Below are positions 14,948 to 24,037 of a DNA stretch of 64,000 nucleotides, in pieces; position 1 is the stretch's first letter, and the number at the start of each line of letters is the position of its first letter. The position numbers and the translations under genes were made by a program. The notes under the pieces were generated by a model that saw only the letters and a list, made by a program, of their open reading frames with translations, had not been told where the DNA came from and made no database searches. Location: NCBI GenBank assembly GCA_903933715.1, contig CAIZLD010000031.1, positions 1 through 64,000 of the forward strand. The letters are read 5' to 3'. The stretch comes from an uncultured Spartobacteria bacterium (GTDB lineage: Bacteria; Verrucomicrobiota; Verrucomicrobiia; Chthoniobacterales; Chthoniobacteraceae).

Positions 14948-15430
14948 GAAAAAAGGCGAAGAGAATGGCCAATAAGTCGATTTTCGGATATGGAAAATAA
15001 CTCGAATCTCGCCCGCAGATTCGGGACTGCTCAAAAACCGGTTTTTCAGAGGCGGCGCGGCAGCGGAACAAGGTTTTTGCATACCACAGAAGACTACGTT
15101 CAGCCAATCGCAGGGACGGCGGCGACGGGCGACCACTGAATGGGAGCCCAGAACAAAGGCCCGACGCCGTACAATGCTCGGTTTTCGAACGTCTGAAAAC
15201 ATGGTGGAGGCTCACCATGTTTTTCTCGAAAATGCGTTAGATTGCGGGAATCAAGCACTTACGAAACGCCGACTCTCTGTTTCAATTTCGTAGGGAGGTG
15301 TGCATGGGGAGCGCAGCCGCAAGCGGTGGCCTTGTCTGAAGACAAGGACGCCGAGCGCGGCAATGGCAGACGCTAAAAATCACGCGCAGGCTGCCCGTCG
15401 GGATTTGTTCAGCGTGTCCTTAAAGGAGGT
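14948..15430. other. Non-coding left end of element 2
   Basis: About 480 bp without a supported gene. It contains an inverted repeat ACATGGTG...CACCATGT (15199-15220) and a structured stretch around 15330-15350 with TTGTC-TGAA-GACAA. No transposase frame is present. The 3' end contains AAAGGAGG (15422-15429), but no plus-strand coding region follows it. Confidence 0.4.
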
Positions 15431-16255
15431 TTAGCTAATAATATTCAAACAATCTTCAACAGTGGCATTTTCATGAACCATCGCCATTAATGCGCGCGTT
15501 ATCTTTTTGGGATCCCTATGCTGAATCACATTCCGACCATAGACGATTCCAGATGCTCCTTGCTCCAGCAGCATTTTTGTCCGTCTTAATATTGTCTCGT
15601 CGGACACTTGACCCCCTCCACGAACGAGAATTGGGATGCCGGAAGCAACTTCGACGATTTTATGGTAAATTTCCAGATCGTCGGTTGGATCCGCCTTGAT
15701 GATGTCAGCCCCCAGTTCCACGCCTTGTCGAACCAAGTGCATGATGGATTCGGCATCTCCATTGACCGTATAACCTTCCGCACCCTTTTTGAAAACCAGC
15801 GGTTCCACCATCATGGGAATGCCATAATAGTCTGCTTGCGGTTTGAGGCTTAGAATATTCTTAACACACTGGCCATGCACCTCGGGGGCGCCCGGGATTT
15901 GGAATAAGTTCACACATACACATGCCGCGTCACACCTGACGGCCTGAAGCATCGCTTCATCGATCATGAGACTGAATCGATTTTCCGGCAGGGTCTTTCC
16001 ATAGATGTTGGCTGTATCAAGCCGCAATACCAAGGAAGGTTTTTCGCGACCGGGGATTTCCTGCAGAAGTCTTGCCATGCCAAGCGTGAGCTGAATTGCG
16101 TCAGGCCCGGCCTCGACCAGAGTGCGCACGGTTTTTTCCAGGTTTTCAATTCCGTTCAAAAAACCTGGTTGATTAAAAAAACCGTGGTCAACTGCAACGT
16201 CAAAACACCTGTTCGATTTCGAATTGAATAATCGTTTAAGCCGATAGGATTTCAT
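15431..16255 (-). CDS. LsrF/DhnA-type class I aldolase
   Basis: 274-aa TIM-barrel aldolase of the DhnA/LsrF/FbaB group, which uses a Schiff-base Lys to cleave a phosphorylated ketose or related keto compound. Visible motifs are VAVDHGF near the N-terminus, GADIIKADPTDD with candidate Lys187, the ILVRGGG phosphate-binding strand and GIVYGRNV. Last gene of the minus-strand catabolic operon; its ATG overlaps the amidohydrolase stop (ATGA). In context it would split the product of the isomerase and FGGY kinase into two small fragments. The exact substrate is unknown; an LsrF-like thiolase role is an alternative. Confidence 0.85.
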   Translation of the reverse strand: MKSYRLKRLFNSKSNRCFDVAVDHGFFNQPGFLNGIENLEKTVRTLVEAGPDAIQLTLGMARLLQEIPGREKPSLVLRLDTANIYGKTLPENRFSLMIDEAMLQAVRCDAACVCVNLFQIPGAPEVHGQCVKNILSLKPQADYYGIPMMVEPLVFKKGAEGYTVNGDAESIMHLVRQGVELGADIIKADPTDDLEIYHKIVEVASGIPILVRGGGQVSDETILRRTKMLLEQGASGIVYGRNVIQHRDPKKITRALMAMVHENATVEDCLNIIS

Positions 16256-17301
16256 GTTTTTGATACTGGGTTTAAATTGAATTTGCGCGATGGAACGCCG
16301 TCCACCAGCGCGCGTGCATTGTCATGGAAAAGAGCGGCAATGGCTGAGCGCGAAAGACGCGCCGCCTCGGATGCCTGGCGGATGGCACGCAGTTCCTCGT
16401 TCAAGAACGATGTAAACCTCATCCGGCCCCGATCGTCACACAATGCAATCGACCAGGGGCGTGGCGTCACATAACTGTATTGGTGGTTGATCTCGACGGC
16501 TTTGCCTTGCGCAAGGCCGATCGGAATATCGGAGCCAAAAAGCAATTGGTCGGTCGCAATCTCGCGGAATAGGTAGGCCAGCACTTCCCAGTGCTGCATC
16601 ATCGCCACGTCGAAATAGAGGTTTGGCAAATGGCGCAATTCTTCGAGCAGACCGATGATCCCCCGCAAGTAATAAGCACGCCCGGCGTGGGCAAGGATGA
16701 TCTTCGCCCGCGGCCATCTGGAACAGAGTTCGCCGATATGGCGGCGGTTCAGCGGGTCCTCCAAACGGCTGGGTCGCGGAATGTGCAAGACGACGAGCAA
16801 TTGGCGCTCATGGGCCAACTCCATCGCCCAATCAGGCAGCATTTCCGGAATCTCCGCGTTCGGAATGTCGCCGGGCCGGGCATAATCCGGATACGGCTTG
16901 AGGCCCAAAAACCCGAACCGATCCAAATCCGCCGACACTGATTCCGCCGTATCCCGCAATGGATCAAGCAATCGCAATGGGAAAAAACGCCGGAAATCCG
17001 CCCCGTTGCCCACATAACGATTACTGGCGACGGTATCGTAAGCGGGATCGGGAAATCCGAAACACAACGCCGCAGTCTCCCGCCCGGGGAATGCCATCGC
17101 GAGGTCGCATGCCAAGTTCTCGTACGTATAATTGGTGACTGGCACGCCGCCGCAGGAAAAGGGCTTTTCCTCTGGAATACAACCGGGTCCGGCGAGATGC
17201 ACATGAGCATCGAATATTTTCTCGGGGAGGAATTCATCGAGTTCCTCGTCGAAAATGCGGCGATTGTAATCGAGTTCGAAAGGTTGGTTCCAAGGATGCA
17301 T
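16252..17301 (-). CDS. Amidohydrolase-2 family (COG2159-like) protein
   Basis: 349-aa TIM-barrel metal hydrolase or decarboxylase. Motifs: the metal-binding IFDAHVHLAG near residue 30, a mid-barrel LVVLHIPRP, KIILAHAGRAY and the C-terminal Asp in LLFGSDIPIG. The family includes lactonases, decarboxylases and hydrolases, so the reaction cannot be fixed; in a sugar pathway a lactone or C-N bond hydrolysis is plausible. It is 3 bp from the isomerase-like gene and overlaps the aldolase by 4 bp, firmly inside the operon. ATG 17301. Confidence 0.83.
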   Translation of the reverse strand: MHPWNQPFELDYNRRIFDEELDEFLPEKIFDAHVHLAGPGCIPEEKPFSCGGVPVTNYTYENLACDLAMAFPGRETAALCFGFPDPAYDTVASNRYVGNGADFRRFFPLRLLDPLRDTAESVSADLDRFGFLGLKPYPDYARPGDIPNAEIPEMLPDWAMELAHERQLLVVLHIPRPSRLEDPLNRRHIGELCSRWPRAKIILAHAGRAYYLRGIIGLLEELRHLPNLYFDVAMMQHWEVLAYLFREIATDQLLFGSDIPIGLAQGKAVEINHQYSYVTPRPWSIALCDDRGRMRFTSFLNEELRAIRQASEAARLSRSAIAALFHDNARALVDGVPSRKFNLNPVSKT

Positions 17302-17304
17302 AGG

Positions 17305-18696
17305 TTATTGAATGATACAGACCTCAAGCCCGAGAAATTGTCCGAACGCCTCCATTGCGCTGCAGTGATCGCCGAGCATCAGCGCGCTGTGGTGGGTTCC
17401 GCCCAGGTGCGAGAACTCCTCCAGAAATTGCACCAGGGGGATCGGCGGCCGAATCCAACCGCGCACCCAGCGTTCATAATCGGGATGCACTCCATCGCCC
17501 AGCACCTGGACGCGCGCGACGATCAGACGGAAGGTTCCCCGTGGGCCGGGGGCAAGATTCACAAGCGTCCCGGCTCCCTCGCGGGGCGCACACGCCAGCG
17601 TCGCAGGATTCAAGGCGGCGGTGAATGGGTAATCCTTTTCATAGAGCAATGGACGGCTCGCGGCAACTGCCGGGTTGATCTCACCCATATGCGAAAGAAA
17701 TAAAGATTCGCCGGCCCAGTCGGCGCAGAAGATCTCGGCAAACGTCGTTTCGCCGAATCCTTGCGATAAAGATCCAACCAGCGCTGCCGTCAAAGCGTCA
17801 CCCTCACCGGCATAACCCAACCCGCGTTCCATTCCCTTGCAAGATTCGAGGAACGGTACCGTGGATACTGGTTCCGCATCCGTCGTGAACGACAAGAAAT
17901 TCATGGTAAATGCGCCATACCCCCCTTGCTCAAGGAATTGCCGCAAACCAAGCCCCAGCCGGACCGAGCGTGCATGCGTTTCCTCCGCACAATCCACCCG
18001 ATAGCGGGCGCGGTCTTCCGCCATCTCCGCCGCAACTGCATCCGGTTTAATGGCCGCGGCCGCACCAGCCAGACAGTCGGGTTCAATGTTTTCCACCGAG
18101 ACCCCGAGCGTGCGGGATAATTCCTGGTCGGGAACTGCAAAATCACCCATGCCTGGAAACACACCTCCGATTCGCAACACCCGCATCGTCCCAAAACATC
18201 GCGCTGCCCGCGCTGCGCGAACCGCCGACACACAACGCGGCACAACCGCCGCATCGTCAAGGTGGCCAGCCACCACGCGATAGGTCTTGCCCCGCTGCCG
18301 AAGAACCGACGCCAAATCCTGCACCCCGTGAATGCCGTGATTGGCCAGCAGCCGCATAGGATTCACATCGCGCCCGAATTCCCGGTCGGGCGTCGTATTG
18401 AACATTACCAACGGCAGTTCTGTACGGGCCAGCGCATCCGCCGCTTCAAGCGATGGTGAGTAGGCCAGATGCAAGGTCACGATCGCATCCACGCCATCCG
18501 CCTCGAACTTCCTTACCGCCGCTGCAAAATCGGGTTGTGTTCGTCCCGTCGGCGCCGTAATCACTTCAAGCCCACCGAGAGACAACACCGCTGCAACCCG
18601 CGCGACAAAAGGCTCCAGTTCGCCAAACAGGCTTGGAAGAATTTCATCATAGAATTGTACATACAACGGCAGTAAGCCGACGGTGATTTTGCTCAT
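17305..18696 (-). CDS. L-fucose/L-arabinose isomerase-family protein
   Basis: 463-aa protein of the sugar-isomerase fold. The N-terminal half has three Rossmann-like segments (VGLLPLYVQFYD, VDAIVTLHLAYS, LPLVMFNTTPD). The C-terminal part has metal-site candidates (ESCKGMERGLGYAGEGDALTA; the Glu in FAEIFCADW; HMGEINP) and the closing GGTHHSALMLGD typical of arabinose-isomerase C-termini. It likely interconverts an aldose and ketose, with Mn2+ assistance, ahead of the FGGY kinase. Sequence is divergent from classical AraA and FucI, so the sugar is not predicted. Spacing to neighbours is 2-3 bp. Confidence 0.75.
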   Translation of the reverse strand: MSKITVGLLPLYVQFYDEILPSLFGELEPFVARVAAVLSLGGLEVITAPTGRTQPDFAAAVRKFEADGVDAIVTLHLAYSPSLEAADALARTELPLVMFNTTPDREFGRDVNPMRLLANHGIHGVQDLASVLRQRGKTYRVVAGHLDDAAVVPRCVSAVRAARAARCFGTMRVLRIGGVFPGMGDFAVPDQELSRTLGVSVENIEPDCLAGAAAAIKPDAVAAEMAEDRARYRVDCAEETHARSVRLGLGLRQFLEQGGYGAFTMNFLSFTTDAEPVSTVPFLESCKGMERGLGYAGEGDALTAALVGSLSQGFGETTFAEIFCADWAGESLFLSHMGEINPAVAASRPLLYEKDYPFTAALNPATLACAPREGAGTLVNLAPGPRGTFRLIVARVQVLGDGVHPDYERWVRGWIRPPIPLVQFLEEFSHLGGTHHSALMLGDHCSAMEAFGQFLGLEVCIIQ

Positions 18697-18698
18697 GG

Positions 18699-20180
18699 TT
18701 ATTTTTCCCGCATTATTTCATAGGGCTTGCCGGCTGCCACATGGCCGTACATCTGATCAAAGGTTTCCTGATACAACGCCTGCGCATCGACCATCGCTTC
18801 TGTGTCGAATTTAGCGGGTGCGCGCACTCGCCGGACTGGCGCGGCAATCGCACGCGATTCGAAAGCGAACAATGAGCCGCGCGCCGCCATCAAATCGGAT
18901 TCGGTAATCTTATAAACCGGCAATGGCGAAAATAGGGTGGCGAACAGCGCCTGAAAATGCGCTGCGCGCGAAGCGCCTCCGCACAATACAAGGCTGTCAA
19001 GCGCCCCGCGGGCGACAGGCGCAAAGACACGCGCGAACTCGAAAGCCATTCCGCAGGCAACAGCCCTGAGCAGATCTTCCCTGTTTGTGGCCGGGCCCAA
19101 GCCAAAGAATGCCGCGGAGCCGTTTAGCGATGGCCGGAGCGCATTGGGCCGATTCAACCATGGTAGCGCGACCAACCCCGGCGCAGGCAGCGCCCGCGCT
19201 GCGAACACTCGCGCCATCCGCTCCAGCGCAATCCGGTGATTCGAGTGTGCGAAGTTTTCCAACGCCCAATCCCAAGTAACATTTCCAGTCAGCAAAGGCA
19301 TGATCACCTGCCGCCCGCGCCCATCCGGAGCGGGTACAATCAATTGAAACGGCGATCGACCGGCTAGCCCGACCGGCAGCGTAAAGTTTCCAACCCACGC
19401 GGTGCCGAGCGAACATTCCAGCGGCTGTGAGGAAACATGGCGAATGGAGAGATAACCAGCCTCATGGTCGTTGTAGGGACCGGCAACGGGAATGCCGACG
19501 GGCAGTTGCAGGAGCCGGGCGCCGTTGGAATTGAGCGGCGTTGTTGCATGCCCTTGCCTAAGCGGAGCAACATAGCTTGCGCTCAAACCAAGTTCGGACA
19601 AGGATCGGTCAGTCAGCTTGTTTCGGCGGGCGTCGTAGCAGCCGGACTGCAAGGCATGACAGGCATCCTGCCGCCATTCGCCGGTCAAGTGGTATCCGGC
19701 AAACTCACCGGCCCCGACGCACAAGGGATTGCCGTCGAGCAATTCCGGGCGCTGTTCGCGAAGCCATAGCGCGCGGGCAAGGCCCATGCCAGGTTCATCG
19801 CGAAGCGAGAAAGCGCGCCACCACGACGGCGGATGCATCGCCGAGATTTTGTGATAGTGGGCCAGCGCACGGGTGTCATTCCAAAGGAACATCGGCGTCG
19901 CCGCAACGCCGGTGTCGCGATTCACAATAATAACACTTCCTCCCTGCGCGGCGAATCCGATCCCCGCTACTTTTCGCCAGCGCTGGCCCGTTTGCCTGCG
20001 TAGATTTGCCCCTACGGACCGCAGGGCTCCGAGCAAAGCAGCGGGATCCTGCTCGCGCTTCCCCGTGGCATCGACCTCCATGGTAAGCCTGTGTCCAGCC
20101 TGCGCGACAAGACGCCCGCTGCGCGCATCGAAAAGGGCTGCCTTCAACACCGTGGTGCCGATATCAATCCCGAGATACAT
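18699..20180 (-). CDS. FGGY-family carbohydrate kinase (xylulokinase-like)
   Basis: 493-aa sugar kinase. The N-terminus MYLGIDIGTTVLKAALFD is the ATP phosphate-1 motif; FAAQGGSVIIV and MFLWNDTRA follow the xylulokinase pattern; the C-terminal domain has LVLCGGASRAAHFQALFATLF. It would phosphorylate a ketose released by the isomerase-like enzyme encoded downstream. Its ATG lies within the last bases of the DeoR regulator gene (17-bp overlap), so the two are coupled. Regulator and kinase in one operon suggests control by a phosphorylated intermediate. Confidence 0.88.
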   Translation of the reverse strand: MYLGIDIGTTVLKAALFDARSGRLVAQAGHRLTMEVDATGKREQDPAALLGALRSVGANLRRQTGQRWRKVAGIGFAAQGGSVIIVNRDTGVAATPMFLWNDTRALAHYHKISAMHPPSWWRAFSLRDEPGMGLARALWLREQRPELLDGNPLCVGAGEFAGYHLTGEWRQDACHALQSGCYDARRNKLTDRSLSELGLSASYVAPLRQGHATTPLNSNGARLLQLPVGIPVAGPYNDHEAGYLSIRHVSSQPLECSLGTAWVGNFTLPVGLAGRSPFQLIVPAPDGRGRQVIMPLLTGNVTWDWALENFAHSNHRIALERMARVFAARALPAPGLVALPWLNRPNALRPSLNGSAAFFGLGPATNREDLLRAVACGMAFEFARVFAPVARGALDSLVLCGGASRAAHFQALFATLFSPLPVYKITESDLMAARGSLFAFESRAIAAPVRRVRAPAKFDTEAMVDAQALYQETFDQMYGHVAAGKPYEIMREK

Positions 20181-20973
20181 GGTGTTTCATTTCTTCCGAT
20201 GTGACTGGTGCAAACACAATATTTCCGACCGCCTTTTTCAGCCATCGCCGCCACTCTGTGGAAAGACGATCGTCCGTAATCACCGTATCGATACGCTTCC
20301 AATCGGCAAACCGCACAAACGCCTTGCGCTGAAATTTGCTGCTATCGGCCACGAGCACCGTGCGTTCAGCGGTGGCCATAACCGCCTTGGTAACGGAAGC
20401 AACGAACAATTCAGAGGTGCTCAATCCTTTTCGGTCAAGAGCATCGGCGCCGACAATGGCGAGTTGTAAGCTTATTTTTTCAAGGTTGTCCACCGTTAGC
20501 GGACCGGTCAAGTCCGGGCTGTTCTTGCGGACGTTGCCCCCCAGCAGAACAAGGTCGATGTTATCACGCCCAAAAAGAGCGGCGGCGATGGCAAGCGAGG
20601 AAGTCACGACCCGGATACGCGGAATGCCAGCGATGGCGCGAGCCACTTCCAACGTGGTGGTTCCCGTATCCAACACGACACTCATGCCGGGCTGCACGAG
20701 TGTCGCGGCCGCCCTGGCAATCGCTGATTTCTCAGCAAACTGCTGTTCCTGTTTCTCGCTGAAGGCGAATTGAATTTTCGCCTGTTCGGTAAAAAGCGCG
20801 CCGCCATGTGTCCGTGTCAGGCATCCTTGTTTTTCCAGGTAATCCAAATCCCGGCGAATGGTCTTTGGCGTCATGGCGAACCGCTGCGAAAGAACGGTCA
20901 CGCTGACGTCACCTTCTTCGCGCAACAGGTCAATGATAGCCTGCTGTCGTGAATTGAGGGGATCTGGATTCAT
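20164..20973 (-). CDS. DeoR-family transcriptional regulator
   Basis: 269-aa sugar-phosphate-responsive repressor. It has the DeoR winged HTH (SRQQAIIDLLREEGDVSVTVLSQRF...KTIRRDLDYLEKQG) and the sensor domain with TLVQPGMSVVLDTGTTTLEVARA and VADSSKFQRKAFVRFADW. ATG 20973 is chosen; the frame opens at TTG 20985, directly against the alanine dehydrogenase stop. Members bind a sugar phosphate, here possibly the product of the adjacent FGGY kinase. Being inside the operon implies autoregulation. Confidence 0.9.
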   Translation of the reverse strand: MNPDPLNSRQQAIIDLLREEGDVSVTVLSQRFAMTPKTIRRDLDYLEKQGCLTRTHGGALFTEQAKIQFAFSEKQEQQFAEKSAIARAAATLVQPGMSVVLDTGTTTLEVARAIAGIPRIRVVTSSLAIAAALFGRDNIDLVLLGGNVRKNSPDLTGPLTVDNLEKISLQLAIVGADALDRKGLSTSELFVASVTKAVMATAERTVLVADSSKFQRKAFVRFADWKRIDTVITDDRLSTEWRRWLKKAVGNIVFAPVTSEEMKHHVSRD

Positions 20974-20985
20974 GCTGTCTGGCAA

Positions 20986-22089
20986 TTATTTACCAAACGG
21001 CTGAGCGCATGGCAAACCATTGGCTTCCGCGACAGCGGGATAAACCACCGACCCGCAGTATGTATTCAACCCGCGCCGCAGGTCCGGCATTAATTCCAAG
21101 GCGCGTTCGACGCCGAGATTGGCGAGTTTGAGCGCATAAGGCATCGTCGCGTTGGTTAATGCCTGCGTCGCCGTGCGGGCATAGGCACCCGGCATGTTGG
21201 TGACGCAATAATGAAGGATGCCATGCTCCGTATAAACAGGATCATCGTGAGAAGTGGGACGCGAGGTTTCAGCGCAACCGCCCTGATCGATGGCGATGTC
21301 AACAAACACCGAGCCAGGTTTCATCATCTTGAGCATGTCGCGACGAATCAGTTTGGGGGCCGCAGCGCCAGGTACCAGCACTGCGCCGATCAATAAATCC
21401 ACCGAGGCGAGGCGTTCAAGCAGGTTCTGCTCGTTCGAGTACAACGTGGACGCCGAGTGTTCGAGCGTAAGATCCAGAAAGCGCATTCTCTCGAGATCCA
21501 CTTCCAGGATTGTGACCGCCGCGCCAAGACCCGCGGCTGTGCGACCCGCATTGACGCCCGAAGTGCCGCCGCCAAGAACCAGCACGTTACCAGGTAACAC
21601 TCCCGGCACGCCTCCCAACAAAACGCCCTTGCCTCCCCGCGCTTCGCTCAAGTAATACGCACCCACTATTGCGCTCATTCGACCAGCAATCTCGCTCATC
21701 GGCTCCAATAACGGACGCCGATGCCCAACCTCGACCGTCTCATAGGCGATGCCGCAGGTTCGCGATTCCACCAGCCTGCGTGTCAACTCCGGTTCAGCCG
21801 CCAAGTGCAGATAAGTAAATAATACAAGATTTGGCCGCAAAAAGTCGTACTCCTCCGGTTGCGGTTCCTTTACCTTGATCACCATGTCCGCCGACCATGC
21901 ATCGGCTGCGGTTGGCACTATCGTAGCGCCGATTTCGCGGTACAGTTCATCGGCAAAGCCGGAGCCTTCACCCGCGCCCTGCTGGACCATTACTTGATGC
22001 CCTTGTTGAACCAACATTCTCGCGCCGCCCGGGGTGCAGGACACGCGTTTCTCTTTGATTTTGATCTCTTTGGGAATTCCGATTTTCAT
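20986..22089 (-). CDS. ald: Alanine dehydrogenase
   Basis: 367 aa, normal length. Interconverts L-alanine with pyruvate, ammonia and NADH. The N-terminus [20 protein letters not shown] is nearly diagnostic; the NAD-binding loop [21 protein letters not shown] and the catalytic region HLAAEPELT are present. It is preceded by GGAG and sits 24 bp after the class III aminotransferase. The likely job is to recycle alanine made by that aminotransferase back to pyruvate, releasing ammonium. That makes the operon a route for an aminated substrate. Confidence 0.92.
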   Translation of the reverse strand: MKIGIPKEIKIKEKRVSCTPGGARMLVQQGHQVMVQQGAGEGSGFADELYREIGATIVPTAADAWSADMVIKVKEPQPEEYDFLRPNLVLFTYLHLAAEPELTRRLVESRTCGIAYETVEVGHRRPLLEPMSEIAGRMSAIVGAYYLSEARGGKGVLLGGVPGVLPGNVLVLGGGTSGVNAGRTAAGLGAAVTILEVDLERMRFLDLTLEHSASTLYSNEQNLLERLASVDLLIGAVLVPGAAAPKLIRRDMLKMMKPGSVFVDIAIDQGGCAETSRPTSHDDPVYTEHGILHYCVTNMPGAYARTATQALTNATMPYALKLANLGVERALELMPDLRRGLNTYCGSVVYPAVAEANGLPCAQPFGK

Positions 22090-22113
22090 TTTTCTCCTAT
22101 CAGTTTTTTATTT

Positions 22114-23700
22114 TTAATTGTTCGTGGTTGCCCGAATTGCGTTTTCCATGCGTTCGAGTATGAAATCAATGACGATCGGCGTGCTAATCAAGGGAAGCTT
22201 CGTCAGCACCGTCGGCGGACAATTCTGTTTGTACACCTGAACGCTCGCATCCAATCCCTGGTCGGCGAGGCACTTTGTAAAATTCTTTGCCGCCTCCAAT
22301 CCCGCAAAATGGAGCGTCATCATGTGGCGATTCCCATCAACAGCGGCGATCTCTCCAGAATGCTCGGCCCCAAATGCGCGCATCCGCTCTTCGTAATAGT
22401 CTCCCACGCTGCGGGTAATGGCAGAATTAGCCACAGCCCAATGCATTGTGATCAGATAGGCCAGGGAGGCAAGCTCCTCCTGGCCATTTGTCACCAGCGC
22501 GCCAAACAAGGGCAGACTATCCATTGCCGCGCTGAACAACAGTCGCGATGCGGGATATTCGCCACCTGGAAATCCTTTGCCCATTGCCACAAACGACGGC
22601 GTCAATCCCCATTCGCGGAACATGAACAAATCCGGGTGCCAGAGGCAGGACTGGATTTCGTCGCACACGGTCGGCACGCCGTGTTCGCGGCAGAGTGCAT
22701 AAGCCCGCTGCAGGAACTCGCGTGTCAGCAGCCGTCCCCCGTAGTTCATCATGACGATTTCGTGAAAGAATCCCGCGATTCTCGTCGAGCCCCGGTGCCA
22801 TTGCGCAAACGCGGCTTCGAGATCTTCGATCCGGTTTGGACGGATCGGGCATACCTGGACGATACCGTGTGACTCGAGCTTGGCATAAAGGCCGGGCCAC
22901 ATTCCGCGCATTGTTTGGGTGAGCATCGTCGTGCCGTGATAGTTGGCCTGAAAACCACCATTGTCATCGCCCATCACCGCCAGCACCGGTGTCTTTCCAA
23001 GAAATGGTGGGGCGGTCCCGTCTATTTCTGGGGAATAAAACCGCGCCAGGATCATTTTTAATGCCGCCTCAAGGGCGAGACTGCCGGTTTCAAGGTTCAG
23101 GACGCGGTTGCAAACATACAGGTCGTCGCTCGCCAGCACCCGGTCCAACCCGGATACGTCGTCTGGAGATATACCATTGGCAACTCGCGTTAATTCCTCC
23201 TCCAGCAACCGCGTGATATGGCCGCGTGTGTTGTTATGGGTAGCATTAGGTATTCCCAGCTGCCGTGCGCGCTCCAATAGTGCGTAACCCGGAAAATTGT
23301 GCCCCAACGAGGCGTGGTAATGCTCGCTCTTGGAAATCAAACGCAAGCGGCCATCCTCGCCCACGCGAAAAAAACCTTCCGCGCTCAGGGGCGCGTGCGC
23401 CGTTTTCGTTGCGGCATTGAACATTTGAGTTGAAGCCCCTTTCTGGGGATTGCCGCAAACAGGCGCAACGACCTGCCTGCCCACCTGCTTCAGCAAATTG
23501 TGTTGCCGCTCCATGAAAGCCGCCGGGAGAAATTCGACCGGCGCATCGGCCATCCCGAGCAGCACCCCGGCATCTTCACCGCTCAAAAAACTCCTCGCAT
23601 TTACCACGGCCGCCACATATTCCCGCCCTGTCAAATCCGCCAGCGACGCTCTTACAGGTTGCATTTCAGTGGTGGAGCAAAATGTTTTTTTATTACTCAT
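22114..23700 (-). CDS. Class III PLP-dependent aminotransferase
   Basis: 528-aa transaminase-fold protein. PLP features: VCDEIQSCLWHPDLFMFREWGLTPSFVAMGKGFPGGEYP, with Asp of the DE pair and Lys of the GKGF loop as the Schiff-base candidate, and TGSLALEAALKM (cofactor phosphate loop). It is longer than typical family members (about 430-460 aa) because of an N-terminal extension. Starts at ATG 23718 and TTG 23742 are also open; none has a clear ribosome site. First gene of the operon, followed by ald. The amine donor is unknown. Confidence 0.82.
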   Translation of the reverse strand: MSNKKTFCSTTEMQPVRASLADLTGREYVAAVVNARSFLSGEDAGVLLGMADAPVEFLPAAFMERQHNLLKQVGRQVVAPVCGNPQKGASTQMFNAATKTAHAPLSAEGFFRVGEDGRLRLISKSEHYHASLGHNFPGYALLERARQLGIPNATHNNTRGHITRLLEEELTRVANGISPDDVSGLDRVLASDDLYVCNRVLNLETGSLALEAALKMILARFYSPEIDGTAPPFLGKTPVLAVMGDDNGGFQANYHGTTMLTQTMRGMWPGLYAKLESHGIVQVCPIRPNRIEDLEAAFAQWHRGSTRIAGFFHEIVMMNYGGRLLTREFLQRAYALCREHGVPTVCDEIQSCLWHPDLFMFREWGLTPSFVAMGKGFPGGEYPASRLLFSAAMDSLPLFGALVTNGQEELASLAYLITMHWAVANSAITRSVGDYYEERMRAFGAEHSGEIAAVDGNRHMMTLHFAGLEAAKNFTKCLADQGLDASVQVYKQNCPPTVLTKLPLISTPIVIDFILERMENAIRATTNN

Positions 23701-23742
23701 TGGGTTCGTTATGGACATTTTCGAGTCTGTTGACAAGAACAA

Positions 23743-24037
23743 AGTGAATTTTCTCCGATGATCTTTTCAGTCCGGATTCCACGGCAATTGTTGCGCCGAT
23801 GATCTCTTTGACCCAGAACCGCTCAATGCCGATGTGAAATAATTATGGCGCAGCCATAACTGCCCGACATTTTCGCTACAAAGAGCCATTCTTGGCAAAA
23901 CGGATTGGCCTATAGTGGGGGCTGAACCAAGAGCGAACATTCAACGCCGACAAAGTGGCGACCCCGGCAAACGCGGGGCATATCGCTTTAATATCTACGC
24001 CCTAACAACGGTTAGGGCGCAGCATTTCTCGCCTCCA
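23743..24037. other. Intergenic region between aminotransferase and GH2-GNAT genes
   Basis: Holds the promoter region of the minus-strand catabolic operon, though no convincing -35/-10 pair stands out. A hairpin GCCCTAAC...GTTAGGGC (24000-24019) lies just past the end of the GH2-GNAT gene and may act as its weak terminator, without a T-run. A shorter CCCCGG...CGGGG element occurs near 23970. Confidence 0.45.

Noticed and set aside
15431-18696. Sulfoquinovose (sulfo-EMP or related) pathway
   Set aside because: Isomerase, kinase and class I aldolase recall it superficially, but the kinase is FGGY rather than PfkB type, the glycosidase is GH2 rather than GH31, and no sulfolactaldehyde enzyme or exporter is seen.
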